Below are positions 18,935-27,689 of a stretch of 64,000 bases of DNA, piece after piece. The position numbers were made by a program, and so were the translations under genes. The DNA comes from Cherax quadricarinatus (taxonomy: Eukaryota > Arthropoda > Malacostraca > Decapoda > Parastacidae): the NCBI RefSeq assembly GCF_038502225.1, contig NC_091293.1, forward strand, positions 17,432,286 to 17,496,285. The letters run 5' to 3'. The notes beneath the pieces are model-generated. The model saw nothing but the letters and a program-made list of their open reading frames with translations. It was not told where the DNA came from and made no database searches. The number at the start of each line of letters is the position of its first letter. Within the stretch, counting starts at the first letter, position 1.

Positions 18935-21896
18935 ATGGGTTTTGAAATGATTAATAATGAATATGGATATATTGACTTATGCTCTGATATTAAGAATCTT
19001 AATAGTAACTGTCATGGAGTAACTCTGGGTAATGATAATTTCAGAAATTGTGTAAAAACAAAGATCAATAGGAAAAATGTGCAGAAGAAAAAACATATGA
19101 TGGTATTTTATGCTAACAGTCGAAGTGCAAGAAATAAAATTAATGAACTACGTTTGGTAGCATGTGCTGGGAACTTTGATATCATTGCATTAACTGAAAC
19201 GTGGTATGATTTAAAGAGTCGGGATATGACTGCTGAGTGTAATATTCAGGGATTTAAGTTATTCAATGTGGATAGATGTAATGGGAAGGGGGGAGGAGTT
19301 GCATTGTATGTTCGAGAAAATATTAATTGTTGCATAAAAAAAGGTATAAAAATAGATGGAGCAGTAACAGAGTCTGTTTGGGTAGAGTTCGTGGAGGGTC
19401 AAGAAAAACTAATTCTAGGTGTAATATACCGACCTCCAGGCTTGGATCACGATAGAGGGAGACTTCTTTGGGACGAAATTGTTAGGGCTTCTGGACACAG
19501 TAACGTAGTCATAGTAGGGGACTTTAACTTTAGCCAAATTGACTGGAATTCTTTGACAGGTAATCTAGAGTCCAGTGACTTCATGGAAACAGTTCAGGAC
19601 TGTTTTCTGAAACAGAGTGTAACTGAACCTACCAGGGGTAATAATTTGCTAGACCTAGTCTTGTCAAATAAGGAAACACTCGTGAATAATCTGGAGATCA
19701 CTGAAGAGCTTGGCGCAAGTGATCACAAATCCATCACCTTTAGCATTAATTGGGAATGCAAGAATAATGATAATACAGTAAAAATCCCCGATTTTCGTTC
19801 TGCCGATTATAATGGACTTAGGGAACATCTGTCTAATCTTGATTGGGGTTATCTAGCTAATGATTTTATTGACGATAATCATACTTAGGAATATGAAGGG
19901 ATCTGCTTTTATGATTGTTTTCTTAATAATGTACACAGTGCCCAGAGTATATACATTCCCCAGAGAGAAATTAGGTCTAATAATAACGATCCCAAATGGG
20001 TTAACAGGAGGCTAAAGCATCTATTAGGGGAGAAAAGGGGAATTTATAGGCGCATCAGAAGAGGAGAGGTTAACCTTACTGACCAATATGTTCAGCTTAA
20101 AAGAGAAGTAAAAAAGGCGATTAGAAAGGCTAAACGTGACTATGAAATTAGAGTTGCTAATGAATCAAAGACTAATCCAAAGGGGTTCTTTCAAGTGTAT
20201 AGGACGAAGGTGAAGGAAAAAGTAGGACCTCTGAAGTCTGGGAATGGACAGCTGACGGATAATGAACTGGAAATGTGTTCCTTATTTAATGACTATTTTT
20301 TGTCAGTTTTTACACAGGAAGATGTAAATGAGATTCCAGTAATTAACAATTATTTAGTTCCTGATGAATTTAAGTTAACTAATATTACTGTCACGAGGGA
20401 CATGGTTATTAAACAGATAGACAAACTGAAACAAAATAAGTCCCCGGGACCCGATGAGTTGTTTTCAAGGGTACTTAAGGAATGCAAGAAGGAGCTTAGT
20501 CAGCCATTAACGAGTGTATTCAATGCGTCCATCCTTACCAGTGTTGTGCCAGAGATGTGGAAGATGGCTAATGTGGTTCCTATATTCAAATCAGGGGATA
20601 AGTCCACTCCTTCAAATTACCGTCCAATAAGCCTGACATCTATAGTGGGCAAGTTATTAGAATCAATTATAGCTGACATTATCAGAAGTCACCTTGAAGA
20701 GCATAACTTGATAAATGAATCTCAGCATGGATTCACGAGAGGTCGTTCCTGCCTGACAAACTTACTGACGTTCTTCAATAGAACATTTGAGGCAGTTGAC
20801 AGTGATAAGGAATATGATATTGTTTATTTGGATTTTAGTAAAGCCTTCGACAGAGTACCTCACAAGAGACTCTTAAAAAAAGTGGCAGCTCATGGTATAG
20901 GAGGTAAAGTTCTAGCATGGATTGAGGCATGGCTTACCAATAGAAAGCAGAGAGTTACCATTAATGGAGTGAAATCTGAATGGGGATTAGTCACTAGTGG
21001 CGTTCCACAACGATCAGTTTTAGGCCCTCTCTTGTTCATAATTTACATTAATGACCTTGATGAAGGGATTACTAGTGACATGAGTAAGTTTGCTGATGAT
21101 ACAAAGATAGGCCGTATAATTCACTCTGAGGAGGATATCAATGAACTCCAGGACGATTTGAACAAATTAATGTCTTGGTCTGAGAAATGGCAGATGAAGT
21201 TTAATGTGGATAAGTGTAAGGTACTTGCCCTTGGTAATGAAAATAACCCTCGAAGCTATAATCTAGGTGAAGTAGAGCTTGGTCATACAGAATGTGAAAG
21301 ACTTGGGAGTCATGGTAAGCAGAAATCTAAAACCAAGACAGCAGTGCCTCAGTGTGCGCAACAAGGCCAACAGATTACTTGGATTTATCTCAAGAAGTAT
21401 AAGTAACAGAAGTCCAAAAGTTATTTTACAGCTCTATACATCACTAGTGAGGCCTCATTTAGATTATGTTGCTCAGTTTTGGTCCCCTTACTACAGGATG
21501 GACATAGACTCATTAGAGAACATACAGAGAAGAATGACTAAAATGATTTACTGTGTAAGGAACCTCCCGTATGAAGATAGACTTAAAGCCTTAAATCTCC
21601 ACTCTCTGGAGAGGCGTAGAATGAGGGGAGATATCATTGAAGTGTATAAGTGGATGACGGGCATAAACAAGGGAGACATTAATAAAGTACTGAGGGTGTC
21701 GAACCAGGTAAGAACCAGGAATAATGGATTTAAGTTGGATAAATTTAGATTTAGAAAGGACATAGGTAAGTACTGGTTTTCTAACAGAGTTGTAGATGCG
21801 TGGAACAGTCTTCCCAGTGGGGTGATAGAGGCTAGGACCTTGGGTAGCTTTAAGAAGAGACTGGACAAATATATGAGCGGGAGGGGCTGGGTTTGA
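18935..21896 (+). pseudogene. CR1-like LINE ORF2: endonuclease and reverse transcriptase (two defects)
   Basis: An AP-type endonuclease comes first (FYANSRSARNK, LTETWYD, VIVGDFNFSQIDW, GASDHKS). A TAG stop at 19886-19888 interrupts the connector, but the frame continues open afterwards (YEGICFYDC, VNRRLKHLL). RT follows: NVVPIFKSGDKS, NYRPISLTSIVGK, QHGFTRGRSC, IVYLDFSKAFDRVPH, TSGVPQRSVLGPLL and SKFADDTKIG with FADD intact. Near 21305 the frame changes by one base, and the thumb continues at 21279-21896 to WNSLPSGVIEARTLGSFK. The protein would nick DNA and copy LINE RNA in place. These two defects should prevent a full product. Confidence 0.85.
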
Positions 21897-22027
21897 TTGG
21901 TGTTGGGGGGTGCGGGAGTTGTTTCTTGAGTAGCTTTAGGTAGATGTCGTTTTGATAAGGACCTGCCTCGTATGGGCCAGTAGGCCTTCTGCAGTGTTCC
22001 TACATTCTTATGTTCTTATGTTCTTAT

Positions 22028-22437
22028 ACACAGTGTCGTTGGTATGTACAGTGTCACTGGTATTTACAGTGTTACTGGCATGTACATTGTCACTAGTACA
22101 TACAGTGTCACTGGTATATACAGTATTACTAATATATACACTGTCACTGGTATATACAGTGTCAATGGTATATACAGTATCAGTGTTATATAGTGTCAGT
22201 AGCATACACTGTATTACTAATACATGCACTGTCAATGGTATATACAGTGTCATTGGTATATACATTGACACTGGTATATATAGTGTCACTGGTATATACA
22301 GTATCACTGGTATGTGCATTGTCACTGGTATATACAGTGTCACTGATATATAGTGTCACTGATATATACATTGTCACTGGTATATACAGTGTCACTGTTA
22401 TATAATGCGTCACTGGTATATACAGTTTCACTGGTTT
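22028..22437. repeat. 18-bp satellite, piece 3
   Basis: The array resumes directly after the LINE tail at ACACAGTGTC and runs to GGTTTG, where a PLE fragment begins. Confidence 0.94.
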
Positions 22438-22446
22438 GTAGATGAA

Positions 22447-22459
22447 TGGTTCAGAGAAC
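22447..22459 (-). ncRNA. PLE 3'-terminal hairpin
   Basis: On the minus strand GGTTC, loop TCT, GAACC, followed by ATT. The last two pairs of the stem differ from the GGTAT/ATACC copies on both sides, preserving pairing. Confidence 0.5.
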
Positions 22460-22507
22460 CGACATGTTGATAAATTAGACATGTGCAACTCTTGGGTATC
22501 TTTATTG

Positions 22508-22542
22508 AGGAAACGTTTCGCCACACAGTGGCTTCGTCAGTC
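22508..22542 (-). ncRNA. Hammerhead-like motif, C3-G8 type
   Basis: Stem I is GGA/TCC, the core CTGACGA plus one A, stem II GCCAC/GTGGC with loop TGT, then GAAAC, ACGT and cleavage base T. Confidence 0.55.
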
Positions 22543-22771
22543 CATACAAAGGAGAATCTTGAAGAACAGGAGTAGAATGAGGTAATCAGTCCCTCAACCT
22601 TGAGTCGATGTGGTCAGTCCATCAATCTTGAATAGAATACGGCATATGAGCGGAGAAGCTTATAAACCGTTGGTAGGAAAGGTGCAGCAGTCATAGGTGG
22701 TGTCACACTTGTTCAATGTGGAAGTAGGTCGTGCCCAAGAATTAGGCAAGCGAAGAATTCCCAAGTATTAA

Positions 22772-22857
22772 GATCACTGGCATATACAATGTCACTGGTA
22801 TATACAGTGTCACTGGTATATACAATGTCACTGGTATGTACAGTGTCACCTGTATAT
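22772..22857. repeat. 18-bp satellite, piece 4
   Basis: A short stretch between two PLE insertions. Its last 13 bases, GTCACCTGTATAT, are the left target duplication of the next unit. Confidence 0.92.
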
Positions 22858-22867
22858 GGAAATAAAT

Positions 22868-22880
22868 GGTATAAAATACC
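22868..22880 (-). ncRNA. PLE 3'-terminal hairpin
   Basis: On the minus strand GGTAT, loop TTT, ATACC, preceded by GTC and followed by ATTTAT. Confidence 0.5.
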
Positions 22881-22928
22881 GACACAATGGCAATATAAAC
22901 ACAAATGCAGTATAATGTGATCCTTTAT

Positions 22929-22967
22929 TGACTACGTTTCGCCCACACAGTGGGCTTTTTCAAGTCA
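22929..22967 (-). ncRNA. Hammerhead-like motif, U3-A8 type
   Basis: Stem I is TGAC/GTCA, the core TTGAAAA plus one A, stem II GCCCAC/GTGGGC, then GAAAC, ACGT and cleavage base A. Confidence 0.5.
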
Positions 22968-23136
22968 CAAACAGAACTACCTGGGGTGGAAGGAACGCGA
23001 GTATTTATAGTCCGGCTGAGGTCAGGTGAAGAATGCTGCATCTGATGATGTACCGAGTTGGGTTGTAGAGTCTAAAAACTTGGGTAGCTTGGAAAGGAGA
23101 CTGGACAAGTTTGTGAGCAGACCTTCTACAGTGTTC

Positions 23137-23487
23137 TTATGTGGGATAGCGATGAAGAAGTTTCTTGGCAAGTGGTTCAGCTATGTTATAGAAGCCACTA
23201 TTCTGGTTGAAGTTGTCGGATATAGAAATAAGTGATGATTCCAGGATTCTTCGGTATTGAGTGTTGTCTTCTGTGGCGATAAGTCTTGAGTTTCTGTAGT
23301 TTATCAAGTGGTTGTGTGAATTACGGTGTTGTACGCAGGCATTCCTTGTGTCGTCAGACCTGCTTGCGTATTGGTGTTCTGAAATACGTGTTTGGAGGTC
23401 CCTTGATGTTTCGCCCACGTATAACTTGTTGCAGTCATTACAAGGGATTATGTATACCCCTGCAGAGGATGGAGGCTTGTCCTGCCT
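23137..23487 (-). pseudogene. PLE GIY-YIG endonuclease domain, left arm (5'-truncated)
   Basis: This is the mirror copy of the right-arm domain and is identical to it from the centre outwards (GVYIIPCNDCNKLYVGET to LAKKLLHRYPT). It lacks the RT that normally precedes the endonuclease in Penelope-like elements, because the copy is truncated at the palindrome centre. The open frame extends across the centre into antisense sequence, which is an artefact. Confidence 0.85.
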
Positions 23488-23498
23488 ACCTGTCCTGG

Positions 23499-23849
23499 AG
23501 GCAGGACAAGCCTCCATCCTCTGCAGGGGTATACATAATCCCTTGTAATGACTGCAACAAGTTATACGTGGGCGAAACATCAAGGGACCTCCAAACACGT
23601 ATTTCAGAACACCAATACGCAAGCAGGTCTGACGACACAAGGAATGCCTGCGTACAACACCGTAATTCACACAACCACTTGATAAACTACAGAAACTCAA
23701 GACTTATCGCCACAGAAGACAACACTCAATACCGAAGAATCCTGGAATCATCACTTATTTCTATATCCGACAACTTCAACCAGAATAGTGGCTTCTATAA
23801 CATAGCTGAACCACTTGCCAAGAAACTTCTTCATCGCTATCCCACATAA
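23499..23849 (+). pseudogene. PLE GIY-YIG endonuclease domain, right arm (5'-truncated)
   Basis: The GIY-YIG nuclease begins with GVYIIPCNDC (the GIY strand with a C-x-x-C pair typical of PLE endonucleases), then KLYVGETSRDLQTRISEH (the YIG strand and catalytic Arg). Further His residues at CVQHRNSHNH complete the likely zinc-binding set. The C-terminus is intact (SGFYNIAEPLAKKLL). The nuclease nicks the target to prime reverse transcription. All visible active-site residues are present, but the RT is missing, so no autonomous product is expected. Confidence 0.87.
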
Positions 23850-24018
23850 GAACACTGTAGAAGGTCTGCTCACAAACTTGTCCAGTCTCCTTTCCAAGCT
23901 ACCCAAGTTTTTAGACTCTACAACCCAACTCGGTACATCATCAGATGCAGCATTCTTCACCTGACCTCAGCCGGACTATAAATACTCGCGTTCCTTCCAC
24001 CCCAGGTAGTTCTGTTTG

Positions 24019-24057
24019 TGACTTGAAAAAGCCCACTGTGTGGGCGAAACGTAGTCA
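24019..24057 (+). ncRNA. Hammerhead-like motif, U3-A8 type
   Basis: Mirror of the motif at 22929-22967 with the same sequence. It lies about 170 bases downstream of the endonuclease stop, just before AATAAAGGATCAC. Confidence 0.5.
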
Positions 24058-24097
24058 ATAAAGGATCACATTATACTGCATTTGTGTTTATATTGCC

Positions 24098-24444
24098 GTC
24101 ACCTGTATATACAGTGTCACTGGTATATAGTGTCCCTGGTATATACAGTGTCACTGGCATATACAGTGCCACTGGTATATACAGTGTCACCGGTGTATAC
24201 AGTGTTACTGGTATATACAGTTTCACTGGTATATACATTGTCACTGGTATATACAGTGTCACTGATATGTTCACTGTCACATACAGTGTCACTGGTATAT
24301 ACAGTTTCACTGGTACATACAGTGTCACTGGTACATACAGTGTCACTGATATATACAGTGTCACTGGTGTATACAGTGTCACTGGTATATACAGTGTCAT
24401 TGGTATATACAGTGCCACTGGTATATACAGTGCCACTGGTATAT
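24098..24444. repeat. 18-bp satellite, piece 5
   Basis: The array between palindromic PLE units 2 and 3. Its first 13 and last 12 bases are the target duplications of those units. Confidence 0.95.
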
Positions 24445-24488
24445 GTTGTTAGGTAAGACACATATGCAACAGTTAGGTATCTTTATTA

Positions 24489-24525
24489 TGAAACGTTTCG
24501 CCTACACAGTAGGCTTCTTCAGTCA
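24489..24525 (-). ncRNA. Hammerhead-like motif, C3-G8 type
   Basis: Stem I is TGA/TCA, the core CTGAAGA plus one A, stem II GCCTAC/GTAGGC with loop TGT, then GAAAC, ACGT and cleavage base T. Confidence 0.55.
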
Positions 24526-24662
24526 AGTACAGAAAAGTTGATAGAAGCAGAAGATACTTGAAGACGATGTAATCAGTCCATCACCCTTAAAGTTTTGAGG
24601 TGGTCAGTCCCTCAGTCTGGAGAAGAGCATTGTTCCATAGTATGAAACAATATGGAGAAGAA

Positions 24663-24967
24663 TTTTTTTTTTTTTTTTTTTTTTATTCACCGGTATTCTC
24701 CCGGCCCGGGTCTTTTCCAAGTAGTGGTGACCCGGCCTTGGCTCCCTATCTGGGGAGTGTCTCGAGACCTAAGTCTCCCATGGGAGGAAGTACAAGTACC
24801 CCCTCATCTTTGGGACCAAGTGTCCCCAGGCCTAGCCACATTCCCCGCCCTCACGGGGCTCGTAGGGAGAAGCTAGGCCTCTGGTCTGCCATCTACCCCG
24901 CCTCAAAGGGGCTCGTGGGGATGGCAGTCTTATGAGCTGCAGATGGTAGCAAGCTCAGGCACTAGTT
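24663..24967 (-). mobile_element. 305-bp tailed retroelement (SINE or truncated LINE end)
   Basis: On the minus strand the element ends in a 22-base A tail. It is flanked by a 12-bp duplication, TATGGAGAAGAA (24651-24662 and 24968-24979), which shows target-primed insertion. The body is GC-rich and has no convincing coding frame. I see no clear tRNA-type A or B box, so a 5'-truncated LINE end is as likely as a SINE. It inserted after the palindromic unit formed, since the other arm lacks it. Confidence 0.8.
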
Positions 24968-25275
24968 TATGGAGAAGAAGCGACAGGATGGAGCTTTTAT
25001 AGCGCCAGGAGGTGAGACGTAGGCCACTAGGAGAGGGGCTGGGTTTGAGAGGGACCTAACCTTTCAACATCTGAGTTCTTACCTCTCCTAGTGGCCTACG
25101 TCTCACCTCCTGGCGCTATAAAAGCTCCATCCTGTCACTTCTTCTCCATATTGTTTCATACTATGGAACAATGCTCTTCTCCAGACTGAGGGACTGACCA
25201 CCTCAAAACTTTAAGGGTGATGGACTGATTACATCGTCTTCAAGTATCTTCTGCTTCTATCAACTTTTCTGTACT

Positions 25276-25312
25276 TGACTGAAGAAGCCTACTGTGTAGG
25301 CGAAACGTTTCA
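25276..25312 (+). ncRNA. Hammerhead-like motif, C3-G8 type
   Basis: Stem I TGA 25276-25278 with TCA 25310-25312. Core CTGAAGA 25279-25285 plus A. Stem II 25287-25292 with 25296-25301. GAAA 25302-25305, ACGT 25305-25308, cleavage base T at 25309. Confidence 0.55.
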
Positions 25313-25361
25313 TAATAAAGATACCTAACTGTTGCATATGTGTCTTACCTAACAACCTGTC

Positions 25362-25374
25362 GGTATTTTATACC
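25362..25374 (+). ncRNA. PLE 3'-terminal hairpin
   Basis: GGTAT, loop TTT, ATACC, preceded by TGTC and followed by ATTTTAATG and the target duplication. Confidence 0.5.
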
Positions 25375-25385
25375 ATTTTAATGTT

Positions 25386-25657
25386 CCACTGGTATATACA
25401 GTTTCGCTGGTATATACAGTGTCACTGGTATATACAGTGTCACTGGTATATACAATTTCACTGGTATATACTGTGTCACTGGTATATACTGTGTCACTGG
25501 TATATACTGTGTCACTGGTATATACAGTGTCATTGGTATATACAGTGTCACTGGTATATACAGTGTCATTGGTATATACAGTGTCACTTGTATATACAGT
25601 GTCACTGGGACATACACTGTCACTGGGACATACACTGTCACTGGTACATACACTGTC
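25386..25657. repeat. 18-bp satellite, piece 6
   Basis: The array runs up to CACTGTC, where the large LTR element is inserted. The last five bases, CTGTC, are its left target duplication. Confidence 0.95.
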
Positions 25658-26137
25658 TGTGAGGGAAAAGTTCACTAGATAGGAGTAGAGATATAGTAAC
25701 GATAGTTTCATTACCAGCTACTAGTTAAGGTAGGGTAAGTCAAGCTCCCGCCTTTTCTCCCCCACCCCTAAAGTGATAGTTTGATTGCCGGCTACTTGTT
25801 AACGTAGGGTCAGTCTAGCTCCCGCTATCCCTTCCCCTCCCTCTTCCACCCCCCCTCCCTCCCTCTTCCACCCCCCCTCCCTCCCTCTTCCACCCCTCCT
25901 CCCTACGATTTCAACAACAGTGTCACCAACACCAGACACCCCTATCTACATTAGCTTTGAATTCAGTTATTTATATTTTTCTTTTCATTTTCTTTAATGT
26001 AGGATTAATATTTCATATTTAAGTGTTTTACATTTTATATTTTCTATATAATAAAGTGTTTATGTTTGTCTGTTATTATTTCTTTTTCTATTCACTAATT
26101 TTCCTGAGGAGGAGCCAGCCTGGGTAATACTGTCTGA
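25658..26137 (+). repeat. 5' LTR of element B, first part
   Basis: It starts TGTGAGGGAAAAG and matches the 3' LTR at 39001, but lacks about 500 bp present there (39300-39820). It carries AATAAAGTG near 26050, a possible poly-A signal. It is interrupted after ACTGTCTGA by the Tx1-like LINE. Confidence 0.88.
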
Positions 26138-26159
26138 TTTTTTTTTTTTTTTTTTTTTT

Positions 26160-27689
26160 ATTTAAAAGGACACAGTACAAGATATAAATAAATAAAAGAA
26201 CACAATAATTAACCGTTTGCAAATACAATGACCTACCATCAACCCCATAGCATACCCTAAGTGTTACATTCATATTGTATTAAAGGATATACCCTCACCG
26301 AACAATGAAAAGAACAGGATAACACCTGCTCAGAAAAAACATCAACAAAGTCTAAACCTACAAATCATGCCTGTTATACAGTACAGTAAGACCCCCTTGC
26401 ACAAAGTACACAGATGATATGATGCAGCATACGAAGGATAAAATTATACATTACAATAATTAAACAAAGGCTAACCTAACCCTACAATAAAATTGCAAAG
26501 ACATACCACATAATACTTCCCGCAAATAGCAGGAAACTCTTAACATAATAAAGAGCGAGAGAGCTCCAGCACCCAACAAAAAAAATTAGCAAAAACCAAA
26601 AACTCAAAATTTATGTCTGTGCCCACATAAATCCCCCACAACTCTGTACAATTAGACCCCTTGCACAAAGTGCACAATAAATATTATTTAACATACAAAA
26701 ATTAAAATTATGCAGAACATTAATTTAAACATTAGGCAAACCAAAGCCTACAATAAACATTACATTGGTACATATCACAATGAAACTCCCCACATAAACA
26801 CTGGGCAGGAAACACCCTCAAGTAAAAGACATAACATTATATACGCAAGTACAACCCATACAACTAACAAAATCCTAACATAAGGTATCAAAACTGTCTA
26901 GTTACAGGACATAAAAACCTTATCTCCCTATTTGAAACACTAGTACATCATTGCTGATTTTTTTTATATATAAACAGTCTAAAAGATAATATATAAACAA
27001 ATAATTAGCATATAATTATAATTCTCATTGCCTAAAGACTCGCCGCACTTACTTCGTGCCGGCACATACTACCCCCCCCCCTTTCCCCTATTATCAATGC
27101 CATTATACTGAGCGTTATCATGGGAATAAAAATTCCTCATGCACATACAGTAGTCATAATTAAAAATATTGACATACAAGTTCGTACATGTTCCATCCTT
27201 GTTTTTTCCCCAATAACACCATTGAACAAAACCAGTTAACAATCTCACAGAAACCCCATTAAGGGCATCGCACAATAAAATTGTCCACTCCTAACCTAAT
27301 ACCTCACTATTCATTATAATTCATATATCATTACATAACATGATTAGGTACATAGAAAAAGGTGTCATTATATGTGATTATAAAATTGACTAAGCCAAAG
27401 ATCATGATTTCATATATAAACATAGCAGAAAATTTTTCCCACAAAGCAACTGTGCAGGGTCACAGCACCTCACAAACATAAGTTATACAACGATCAAGTT
27501 AACTTGTGTGCTTATCTTAACATCATTCTGCTCTAAACCCGAGATCCCAAGGTTTAGTCATCATGGTTTTTAAGGTTATCCTGTATGCAGTGAACATAAC
27601 CATAGATTCCAAATCCTCATTCATCTCCCTTCCACTATTCATAACCCTCCCACCATCCACACTACAAAGAAGCCTAAACCAACCCACCC
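26160..27689 (-). other. 3' untranslated region of the Tx1-like LINE
   Basis: An AT-rich stretch between the ORF2 stop region and the A tail. No frame or known repeat was recognised in it. Confidence 0.6.

Larger units (their letters stand above)
17936..22027 (+). mobile_element. Near full-length CR1-like LINE, two ORFs
   Basis: The element holds a short 5' leader with tandem GTGACGTGTACTTAGCTCA units, ORF1, ORF2 fifteen bases after the ORF1 stop region, and a 3' tail of TTCTTATG repeats (about 22003-22027). It is inserted in the 18-bp satellite. Only one in-frame stop and one frame change disrupt ORF2, so it is fairly young. Transcription would start within the leader. Confidence 0.88.
22438..22771 (-). 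mobile_element. Penelope-like 3' fragment
   Basis: On the minus strand it carries typical PLE 3' untranslated sequence (GGTTGAGGGACTGATTACC), the hammerhead-like motif, AATAAAGATACCC and the terminal hairpin. No coding sequence remains. Both ends lie in 18-bp satellite; TCACTGG is shared on both sides but a longer target duplication is not clear. Confidence 0.7.
22858..24097. mobile_element. Palindromic Penelope-like unit 2 (13-bp target duplication)
   Basis: Arms 22889-23487 and 23499-24097 (599 bp each) are inverted repeats that pair symmetrically without indels around an 11-base spacer. Each arm is a 5'-truncated PLE 3' half: GIY-YIG endonuclease, 3' untranslated region and hammerhead-like motif. 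The two encoded proteins are identical except at the centre. The left end has 31 extra bases with the terminal hairpin. One 13-bp repeat, GTCACCTGTATAT (22845-22857 and 24098-24110), flanks the unit, so it inserted as one piece. Confidence 0.9.
24445..25385. mobile_element. Palindromic Penelope-like unit 3 (12-bp target duplication)
   Basis: Arms 24445-25036 and 25082-25356 are inverted repeats around a 45-base spacer. The left arm is longer only because a 317-bp insertion (24663-24979) splits it. Here the extra terminal bases with the 3' hairpin are on the right (25357-25385), so the unit lies in the opposite orientation to units 1 and 2. The flanks are CCACTGGTATAT at 24433-24444 and 25386-25397. 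No endonuclease frame is present. Confidence 0.87.

Noticed and set aside
23137..23849. Two 187-codon proteins on opposite strands
   Set aside because: Only the halves outside the palindrome centre are sense GIY-YIG sequence; the rest is the other arm read backwards.
24600..24935. A 111-codon frame in the 305-bp insertion
   Set aside because: It starts in PLE sequence, crosses a homopolymer and ends in the tailed element, so it is not a unit.
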